Shown here: positions 10,131 through 17,332 of the stretch, piece after piece
Layout: each line of letters starts with the position of its first letter
Numbering within the stretch: position 1 is the stretch's first letter
Source: Russula earlei
Lineage: Eukaryota > Basidiomycota > Agaricomycetes > Russulales > Russulaceae
Reading direction: 5' to 3'
Length of the DNA: 21,856 nucleotides
NCBI GenBank assembly: GCA_025769875.1
Contig: JAGFNK010000786.1
Span: forward strand, 1-21,856
Position numbers and translations under genes: made by a program
The notes under the pieces: generated by a model
Databases searched by the model: none
What the model was told of the DNA's origin: nothing
The model's input: the letters and a program-made list of their open reading frames with translations, nothing else

Positions 10131-12675
10131 TCATCGGGGTCCCTCTCTTGAATAGCTGGGACCTGCCATCAACCGTCCGCCATCACGCTCATATCCACCA
10201 TACAATTCTAACGGTGGTGGGCGACTATGATTATAGCGCGGTGGTAGCGGGGAAGCGGAGAGGGGAATCGGTATAGGTACTGGAGTCGGGACAGATGGAG
10301 GCAGCGGCGGAAGTGGTTCCTTATTCATCGAGGGAGGAGGCGGCGGATGATGGGCATGTGTGTAATAATCATCGCCCGTCGCTCCATGACTCCCAGCGTA
10401 AGAATCATCGCGTACCCTCTTCAGTGGTGGTTGGCGAAGTTCGCCAAGCTCGCGAGACGGTGAGCCAGGACTGCGTGGGCGTCCGCGCGGTGTGAACGTG
10501 TCAACTTGTCGTCTCGACGTGTTGTCGTATGAAGGGAGATACCACCTCTGACGATTTCCTTGGTCGCGGTCTTCAAACCGTCCGTCTTGGCCGAAGCTTG
10601 TGTATGGAGGCTCAGGGTACCGTGTTCGCTCGCGGTCCCAGTGAGGTGGAGGCTGCGGTTGCAGGGGTACGGGCTGACGATCACGAGTACGGTCTTTGCT
10701 TTCCCAGTATGGGCGATCACGGTCGTAGTATTCACGGTAGCTACGCCTATCCATGTAGGGCGGAAGAGACCAGCGCCCACGTTCATCGTAGCGTCTGATG
10801 CCGTCACCAGATTGCAGAGGGTGCGCGTCGGGGCGGCTAAACTCAGATCGTAAATACGGCCGATATGTTACTTGGCGTTCATGCGAGTGCTCGCGACCAC
10901 GGAGAGGCACAGACGACTGCGTAGACGGGAAGGCTGAAGGAGTAGGAGGGAGCGGTGGTGTTGGCTGAACGCTCGATTCATCTCGACCAGCCGAGAGGGC
11001 ACGGGAGTAGGTGGTAGATACAGGACGTGTCTGATTGTCCCCTGTCGCAGGTGAAAAGCATTCTTGATCGCCATTCAATCCCGACTGCAAGTCAATAGAG
11101 TGCAATGACTCCGAAACACAGGTGTGCGACAAATCATCAACCGGTTGGTTTGTAACAGATGAAGAAGCGCCCGAGTTTTCTGATGGTTTAGACTCGCGCT
11201 CCTCAAGGAATATCCCAGGACGTATCGGTTCAGCTCGTGGGCGTGGTTGTGGATATGTGCCGGAGACGCGTTCTTGTAGGGACAGCAATTGGCTGGGACG
11301 TTCCCCCGATGCCGGCGTGAAGAGTGAAGTCGAAATGACATGATTATCGACGACCATTGGGCCAAAAGGAGTGGCAACAGGGCGTTGGTCACCAGTCCTA
11401 TTCAAATCTGTGGGAGGATCAGGAGCCGCAGCAGTGCTAGGAAGAGGAGCTGCAGAGAGCGTAGGAACAGGAGTCTTCGTTCCATGAGCTGGACCAGTAC
11501 GCCTCTCGTTTTCTAAAGAATCATGAGGGTTTTTTTGACGGGGTATTACCACCGCGAACCTCTTCTGATTGATGACGGCGATCATAGCCAGGGAAACGAC
11601 GATCGTCAAGCATGCGTCGGTCAACAAAATGCGGTGGGTGTTTATCTTCGAGGCGAGGACGTCTATCGTCGTTCTGTTGCGGACGCCTGTCGTAGCTTGG
11701 ACGTCTACGGCTGTCTGGCAGACGCCTGTCAGTATCAAAGGATCGCCTGTCAACTTCGCGGCGTCGATGGTCACTCAGACTCCAGCTCCGCTCTCGCCCC
11801 CTCTCGCGATCTTGTTCATGCGCCCGTTCATTCTCATACATTGCATCGCTGTCACGTTCGCGATCATACGGCCGCATTCCGCGAAGCAGTGGTTGCTCCC
11901 TATCCGACGTGTGGACAGAAGACTGGGCAGGACGGTCGTTTTCAGCACCGGATTGACGCCTGTCCGGAGAGGAAAGTAGCTGTGGCTGCATTCCTTGCGT
12001 CCCGCTCGTACTGTTACGCAAAGGGTCTCGCGGAGCAAAAATGGAGTCATGGAGGGGCCGTGAAGGGGGAGAGCTTGGCCTTAAGCTGAGAGCAATACCA
12101 CCACCGCTCACATCCTCAGCAGAGGTAGTTCTGAACTGGGAGGTAATCGAGCGAGGGCCATCGGTATTTTGCTGCAAAGCTGAGCGACCGTTTGTCGGGG
12201 CATAACTCTGGCCCTGGGGATCCACGGAAGAAGGGAACTACGCAACGGTCGAAAATCAGCGAGCGAAGACAAGGTGAACGTAGTGAGAAGCGCACTGAGT
12301 CACTAGAGATGACGGGTCTCGCAGGCGCGTTTGCACGACCTGGATCACTGATCAATGGGTGAACAGCAGATGCAACGTGAGCACGATGAGTATCACTGAG
12401 AAAGTTAGGTGATGGGGGCGTCTCGAAGCCTGGGTCGGACGGTGGAGTCGTAATCTTCTCAAATGGGTTCTTGGATGTATGTTCTGGATGCGGAGGGAGG
12501 GTCGGCAGGGAGCCTTTGTAAAAGCTTGCGAGTGCAGCCGGTCGTGTATCGCACGAAAAATCTCGTGTTGGTTGTTTATTATAATCTCTTTGAGGCGTTT
12601 GAGGGCCTGGAGGTCACCAAGCCCTGGAGGAAGTGAGGGATCGGGGAAGAACTGAACCTGCTGGGGGTGCTGCAT
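10131..12675 (-). CDS. Long Arg/Asp/Pro-rich disordered protein, probably nuclear, with two unresolved frame changes
   Basis: Likely start ATG 12675 (MQHPQQVQFFPDPSLPPG), followed by a conserved-looking helix, ALKRLKEIIINNQHEIFRA. Near 12545-12552 the frame shifts as if one base were missing, then continues as PAALASFYKGSLPTLPP. An intron at 12295-12238 (58 nt, donor GTGCGC, branch CTGAT, acceptor CGTAG, phase 0/0) joins the next exon. The centre (about 11560-11790) carries many DRR repeats (VDRRSFDTDRRLPDSRRR, DDRRFPGYDRRH). At 11513-11549 the frame changes again, explained either by a 37-nt GT-AG intron or by an extra A in an A7 run. The C-terminal half is rich in RDR, PLPP and PRYNHSRPPPLELYGGYERD and stops at 10131. 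With the 37-nt intron and one base restored the total is 817 codons including stop. RD/RS-like sequence suggests an RNA-associated nuclear protein, but there is no RRM or other domain. A further upstream in-frame ATG lies at 12828. Confidence 0.7.
12238..12295 (-). other. Intron, 58 nt
   Basis: Donor GTGCGC at 12295, branch CTGAT 18 nt before the acceptor, and CGTAG ending at 12238. Both flanks are phase 0 and join ISSDS to FPSSVDPQG. It removes a stop that would otherwise interrupt the protein. Confidence 0.8.
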
Positions 12676-13574
12676 CCCTGATGCAAGCAATCCGCAGTCA
12701 AGGAGCCGGAAGACAGTGAAAGATAGGGAATTGTGCTCGGGGTTGACTACACTACGACACGTAAACAGGACAGAGATCGGTGAGGACGATGGAATGACAG
12801 TTGTGCCAGATTGCGATTTACGACGCACAAAAGGATTGTTGTAAGAGGGCGAGGACTATCAGGCCACCAGTAAGTGCAGGGGGTTAAATCACAATTCTGT
12901 ACGTCTTTTTTGTGCTGCTGAAGGACAGCCAGTGGTCGCTGTGCGAAATGAGCGATTGCCACGAAACTGGGACGGCGCTCACATACTGTGGATGGACGTG
13001 CGAGTCGTCCCGAGAGGAAGACGGAGAAGAGGTTTGGGTCTTAGCAATTCGATGTGGTTTGTGGCTCGAGACTGTTCGTAAACAGTTAGATGTAAAATTG
13101 GCACGCTTAGAAGGGGAAAACGGAATGGAATAATGAAACTGGTGTGAAGCGTTGACAGTACGTGGATGAGGACGATCGGTGAGGTATTGTAATTGGAACG
13201 GGACTCGAGGGGTTCGATTTGACGCTGCGCGGGCCAGGGGAAAGACTCTGTGGTGGTTTCACTGGCCTTGTGCGTTCAGGCTGTCGAGAGGGAGTGATGG
13301 TATCAGTGAAGCGAGGAGCTCGGCTGTGGTCGTTATACCCAGTGCCCTTACAAACAGTCCCCTTACAAATACATCAATTACTAACCTCGAAGTTCTGTTT
13401 TTAAAATCTGGTCATCATGGAATAATGATTACATTCAGAGTACGAGGAATTTAACAGGCAACTACAGCCGATATGTATGTGTCAAGAAGCATGGAATGAT
13501 CATTCGTGACCTTTGATGAAAGACAACGATTTCATCATCATCGGCACAATGTTCAAACCAAGTTTCAATTATCT
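12676..13574. other. Intergenic stretch
   Basis: No gene supported. It should contain the 5' region of the minus-strand gene that starts near 12675 and the 3' region of the one that stops at 13575. Short + frames at 12912-13133 and 13179-13454 have no recognisable features. An upstream minus-strand exon of the 12675 gene could hide here, because the frame is open to an ATG at 12828. Confidence 0.4.
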
Positions 13575-14298
13575 TCAAGAGTTGGAAAGCTTCTCTCCGT
13601 AAGGAGGGGCGACCTCCTCTGCGTAAACAAAAATCGTTTCCTCCTCGCGCTCGGGTGTGGTGCGGACGCTGCGGGCAAGCAATACCGCCAAGACCCAGAA
13701 CATGCGCAGAAGCACGCCAATACCGCAGCCTATCAATAAGAAACGCAGTCAGTGCTAAACATTGAATCAAACCCACAGAGAGCAAAGACTGCACCTAAAA
13801 CAAAGGCAACAATGCGCCCCTCCCACGGCCCAAGTGACATGAGCGCATGATGGACACGGTGCAAGAATGAGGCTTGCGGTTGACGGTCCTTCGGGATCTT
13901 GTGTACCCCATGATCCTCAACTTTGATCACGAAGGCAGAGTCGATCACAGGAACGGGGGCGAGCTTATGATAAGCGGAAGCCGGAGCTGGACCAGCCAGA
14001 GAAGGCACGCCGATGCCGATGATTGAAAGGAGTCGAGCGGTGGTATCCTGAACGGCATTCTGCATGTTCTTGCAGAGGTGACGCATCCTGGTCGGCTTGG
14101 TATCGGGGACAACAGACGGCCCCGGATTCGCCGCAGGGTGTCCCAAGCGGAATGCGGAGACCTCAGTCGTGGATATCATGACATGGAGAGGATTCGCGGC
14201 GGCTACGGGATATATACGTCAGCCAAAGGGGCTAACATGGGTGGAGGTCACCAACCAAAACCGGTGCCGGCGAGGAGAAAGTATACACGAAATCTCAT
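13575..14298 (-). CDS. Small single-pass membrane protein with signal peptide, three exons, intact
   Basis: Exons 14298-14256, 14202-13795 and 13729-13575 give 202 codons (201 aa) with no break. Introns: 14255-14203 (53 nt, donor GTTGGT, branch CTGAC) and 13794-13730 (65 nt, donor GTGCAG, branch CTGAC). Both interrupt codons in phase 1, and they join perfectly. Residues 1-17 are a signal peptide (MRFRVYFLLAGTGFAAA). The lumenal/extracellular part (about 18-140) ends in FLHRVHHALMSLGPWEGR. About 145-169 is one hydrophobic helix (VAFVLGCGIGVLLRMFWVLAV), then a basic stop-transfer end and an acidic tail (TPEREEETIFVYAEEV, APPYGEK). The layout predicts a type I membrane protein with about 32 cytosolic residues. 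I recall similar GPWEGR-AVAFVLGCGIGVLLRM proteins as uncharacterised Agaricomycete families; no function is known to me. TATA box 14416-14422; a duplicated element lies upstream. Confidence 0.88.
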
Positions 14299-14415
14299 AT
14301 ATGTGTGTTCTGTGAGATGAATGGAGTGGAGGAGCAAAGGGAGTCTCAGAGCAAGGGTTGTTGGTGTTGGTGTTGAGAGGCAGAAAGATGCGGACGACGC
14401 CCACGGATCCTGGGC

Positions 14416-14422
14416 TTATATA
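14416..14422 (-). promoter_or_regulatory. TATA box of the 14298 gene
   Basis: TATATAA on the minus strand, 118 nt before the ATG at 14298. It is followed by a CT/CA-rich leader with CAACACCAACACCAAC, typical of fungal 5' untranslated regions. Confidence 0.75.
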
Positions 14423-14430
14423 ATCTCGTG

Positions 14431-14498
14431 ACACAGCTCATCTCGAGTCATGTGAGGTAATCTCGTTATTACACAGCTCCTTCTCGAGTCATGCGAGG
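14431..14498 (-). promoter_or_regulatory. Duplicated upstream element, two 27/28-bp copies
   Basis: Copies at 14431-14457 and 14471-14498 start 40 bp apart. On + each reads ACACAGCTC, two or three variable bases, then TCTCGAGTCATG, one variable base and GAGG. On the minus strand each contains CATGACTCGAGA, which includes TGACTC, the core of Gcn4/AP-1-type sites, and a CTCGAG palindrome. They lie 9 and 49 bp upstream of the TATA box. Binding by a bZIP factor is inference. Copy 2 abuts the 3' end of the 14885 gene. Confidence 0.6.
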
Positions 14499-14540
14499 CG
14501 AGGTGAAATGCCGGCCATTCGCTGCACCCTTCCAGCTCTA

Positions 14541-14885
14541 CTACAGCAGTACTCTCTCCCTAACGCGATCCCGGAACAGTACCCACCGTTGATTCTCATC
14601 CATGTCATCCATCTCTCCAACGCCCTTGTCCTCCTCCCGCAGACTTCCGTTCCCAACTTGCCGCCTCTGCTACCTGTTCGCGGTCTCGACAAACCACAAC
14701 ATCGATTTCTCGCTCCAATCGCTGCACGTCCAGTGCTGACACTCCCATGGGCATGTCTCGGTGCCATCGTTCTCATACCGTTGTGGGCTACTGGCATTTG
14801 TGATGTCAATCAAAGATGGGGGGTTTGCTGAATTAGGAGGAAGCGGAACCCCAGCTCCATTGAGGGACGGCGCGAGCGCAGCCAT
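14541..14885 (-). pseudogene. Short coiled-coil gene with two frame breaks
   Basis: ATG at 14885 sits in an ideal context (CACCATGG). It reads MAALAPSLNGAGVPLPPN then PSLIDITNASSPQRYENDG. Near 14750-14765 the frame moves as if one base were missing, continuing as VSALDVQRLEREIDVVVCR and DREQVAEAASWERKSAG. Near 14625-14640 (a GGAGGAGGA stretch) it moves back, as if one base were extra, into DKGVGEMDDMDENQRWVLFR and DRVRERVLL, ending at TAG 14541-14543. The heptad-like charged sequence suggests a coiled coil; no family recognised. The two shifts compensate each other. A 56-nt intron (donor GTAGCC at the SSP codons, acceptor GTCAG) would repair the first shift but lacks a branch point. The product looks short, so the 3' part may also be lost. 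I call it disrupted rather than functional, with assembly indels as the main alternative. Confidence 0.5.
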
Positions 14886-14905
14886 GGTGAGTAGAAACTT
14901 GCAAG

Positions 14906-14920
14906 TTTTTTTTTTTTTTT
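14906..14920. repeat. T15 tract between divergent genes
   Basis: Fifteen T residues lie between the ATG at 14885 (-) and the ATG at 15100 (+). The position suits a shared, nucleosome-poor bidirectional promoter; that role is inference. Confidence 0.6.
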
Positions 14921-15099
14921 GAAAAGTGTTTTATTCATTCCTAGAGGCACGTCTTCTAGGTGGCTTACTTAAGCTGTCCGGCTAACAGTACCAGCTCCCA
15001 TCTACAGCATCGAACTTCACGTCATCCACCATCAAACACGTCGTCCCCAGTGCTAAACATGACCCCACACCTATATCATTAGCCTTGCCGCCAACGTCC

Positions 15100-16175
15100 A
15101 TGGCACTCCCTCCACAGCCATGTGTCAGTGTGGCACCGTGCTACGGCCCGACGCGTATGTCCCCCGACGCAATTCCCGATCTAGATCTACAACTCTTTCC
15201 TGTCGATTAGCAAAGTTTACCGTCGCACGAATCGTCCCATCTTGGGGCGACTGTATCATCTGCAAGCACATCACCCATGGTGCCACTCAGCCCTATTCTC
15301 ACCTCACCACAGCCGCCCCCTCCCAAGGGTTGGGAGCCTTCTCCATCGCCATCGAACTCTTCTACAACACCCCTCGCTTCTCCCCAAGATGCGTCGGTTT
15401 CATATGGCCACAGACCCGTCCACCTTCAACCCAAGCACGAAAATTGGCATGTCCTTTGGACTCCTGCATTTCTCACTAGTATTTTTAACGTTGCGGCATT
15501 CGTTTCACAATGCCTTACTATGACAATCTTCATCTGTTTGATTCAAAAGCCATCGCAAGGTCCAACGAACCCTGCCGCCTAACCGTCTTCAGCTACAGGA
15601 ATTTGCAAATGGTGGCGTCACTGCCCCGCCCCCTGGAAGCTTCGACATTGGTATGGGGATGTACCCTTCTGGCATGTCTGGGTCGACCGCGTTCGATTAT
15701 CCGCTTCGTATCCTTGGAGAAGATCCGGAGACATTCATGTCGGACCCCACTGTCGGCAACTCTTGACGACCATCAATACGGTGGCAGGGTCTCATTCCCA
15801 GGAGAATGTTTCGCCATCATCAACGGATGTGGAAACAGTAGAACAGACGCAGGGATCTGATCTTGACGACTTTGTAAAGGACTTCGGGGTCACCACGTCA
15901 CAAGAAGACACTGAGGGTGCGTCCACCGTGCAGATAATCGCCGAAGAACAGAGCAACACCACAGCGCTCTCCATCCCAGAGAATAGCCCGGCGAGTTCCA
16001 GCACGCACTTGGAGGGCGTTATGAGCCCGATGCCATCAACTTCCCCCCTTCGTCGAATTCTCACTACATGCCATCCCGCGATGCGGCCAACTCCAGCAAC
16101 CGCCGCGTCGGAGGAAGTTAGAAGGTCCCCTTCGCCGTTTCGCGACTCGCCTCTCCTATTCCTAGTTGCACCTGA
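15100..16175 (+). pseudogene. Ser/Pro-rich gene of unknown function, several frame breaks
   Basis: From ATG 15100 (MALPPQPCVSVAPCYGPTRM), frame 1 reads DAIPDLDLQLFPVD, meets TAG at 15208-15210, and resumes as QSLPSHESSHLGATVSSAST and PPPPKGWEPSPSPS. About 15400 the likely frame becomes 2 (TDPSTFNPSTKIGMSFG). After an apparent intron (donor GTATTT near 15479, or GTTGCG; acceptor in 15550-15570) frame 2 gives RTLPPNRLQLQEFANGGVTA and FDIGMGMYPSGMSGS, FDYPLRILGEDPETFMSD to TGA 15764. Frame 1 then carries DLDDFVKDFGVTTSQEDTEG to about 15985, and frame 3 carries YEPDAINFPPSSNSHYMPSR up to TAG 16119-16121 or TGA 16173-16175. The TAG at 15208 might be the end of a 56-nt intron (donor GTATGT at 15155), but the resulting frame looks worse. 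No domain recognised; composition resembles disordered regulatory proteins. Confidence 0.5.
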
Positions 16176-17259
16176 TTCCAATCAATGCTTCAATTTGTCA
16201 ACTCACCACAAACACGCCCTTATCCCATCTTCTCTACTCCTCATCTTGCACGCCATATGTATACAATCATCCTATCCATTTTTCTTCAATCTGCGGCTTT
16301 CGTCGTTATCTTCCTCGCTGTCGTATGCTTTCTCTCGCCCTCCCCCAATCACACACTCTCTCACCAATACCTACCTCCTACCTCCACGCACCGCGTGCTC
16401 CGGTGTCACCCTTCTGTCCATTTTATAGATCAGGGTTTGATGTCACCACTGAAACTTGGAGCAGCGCATGATGTCTGTCGCGTCGTCCTGTCTGACTTGT
16501 CTCGTGCGTATCTCGCTCATCTACTCTGCGCTTTCTTCTGTCTGTACTTTTGCCATGGTGATCCTACTTTACTCTCTTCCAAATCGTTTTTGGTCGCCCC
16601 CCACCACCCCGATTCACCACTTTCTTCACTGATGTTATACCTCATTATTCGTCAGACGTTCTATATTCTTTATCATATTCTTCTGCGTCCTGTTGGTGCA
16701 TCATTATCGTCAAACTCGAAGATTTCTTTCTTGCATCGCTGATCGACCTTTGTCCATTCGCTATCGAAACATTACACCTATTCGCCTGAGAACGTGTGCC
16801 TCGTAAAGTAACTCGTGTTTCCCATGGGAGGTAGGTAAGGAAATCTTTGCGACCCAGGTCCTCTTTCGAGTCCGTGGGAACAGCTGCGAGGATCAACACC
16901 TTCCGAGAACTGAAGCCCCGCCATCGTGCCAGAACCTGATGCCTGAGGTCGCCAGTGTTTTGTTCCTCCTCGCAGTACCTTCGAGTTGTTTGGGTGGGAA
17001 GATTGATATTGATGTGTACGTCTCCTCTGCAGTGCACGTCGGCACTTTCGAAAAGGACAACGTCTGACCGCTCCTAGGACTCGCCTTCCAGTATATAGGC
17101 AATCCCTGCAACAGGGATGACCTTACAGACTTAGCGGCGGTGGGCCTGATCACGTGTTCAAGGGATTTGATTTGCGGAGACCGGCGGGGTCGGCCAACAA
17201 CGCCATCCGCGTCCCTTTGACTCGGAGTTTGAAGTAGAACGGCTCGATCCGCGACTGTT
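16176..17259. other. Gene-free stretch upstream of the Crinkler-type gene
   Basis: 16180-16750 is pyrimidine-rich on + and keeps accidental open frames with hydrophobic translations. 16806-17067 (+) is an open stretch of 87 codons with no early ATG (contains GGKIDIDVYVSSAVHVGTF), possibly an orphan exon; I recognise nothing in it. The remainder is promoter DNA for the gene at 17333. Confidence 0.4.
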
Positions 17260-17266
17260 TATATAA
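17260..17266 (+). promoter_or_regulatory. TATA box of the Crinkler-type gene
   Basis: TATATAA, 73 nt upstream of the ATG at 17333, followed by a CT-rich leader (TTCTCACTCCCACTTTCACT). The intact promoter contrasts with the broken coding sequence downstream. Confidence 0.7.
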
Positions 17267-17332
17267 GCATGTCTGTTTGTTCTCACTCCCACTTTCACTT
17301 GCTCATCCTGCCCTCCCCGTCTACTATCATAT

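Noticed and set aside
10295..12089. Several plus-strand open frames of 60-190 codons
   Set aside because: They are antisense shadows of the Arg/Asp-rich minus-strand gene; the DRR and Pro repeats keep the opposite strand open.
13195..13225. tRNA-like B box (GGTTCGATTTG)
   Set aside because: No A box or cloverleaf can be drawn around it.
14508..14831. Plus-strand open frame of 107 codons with hydrophobic stretches
   Set aside because: Antisense to the coiled-coil coding segments starting at the well-placed ATG 14885.
14883..14986. Plus-strand exon ending ATG|GTGAGT with acceptor CTAACAG at 14986
   Set aside because: The donor is good, but the upstream plus-strand sequence has no credible reading frame, and the same bases form an excellent minus-strand start context.
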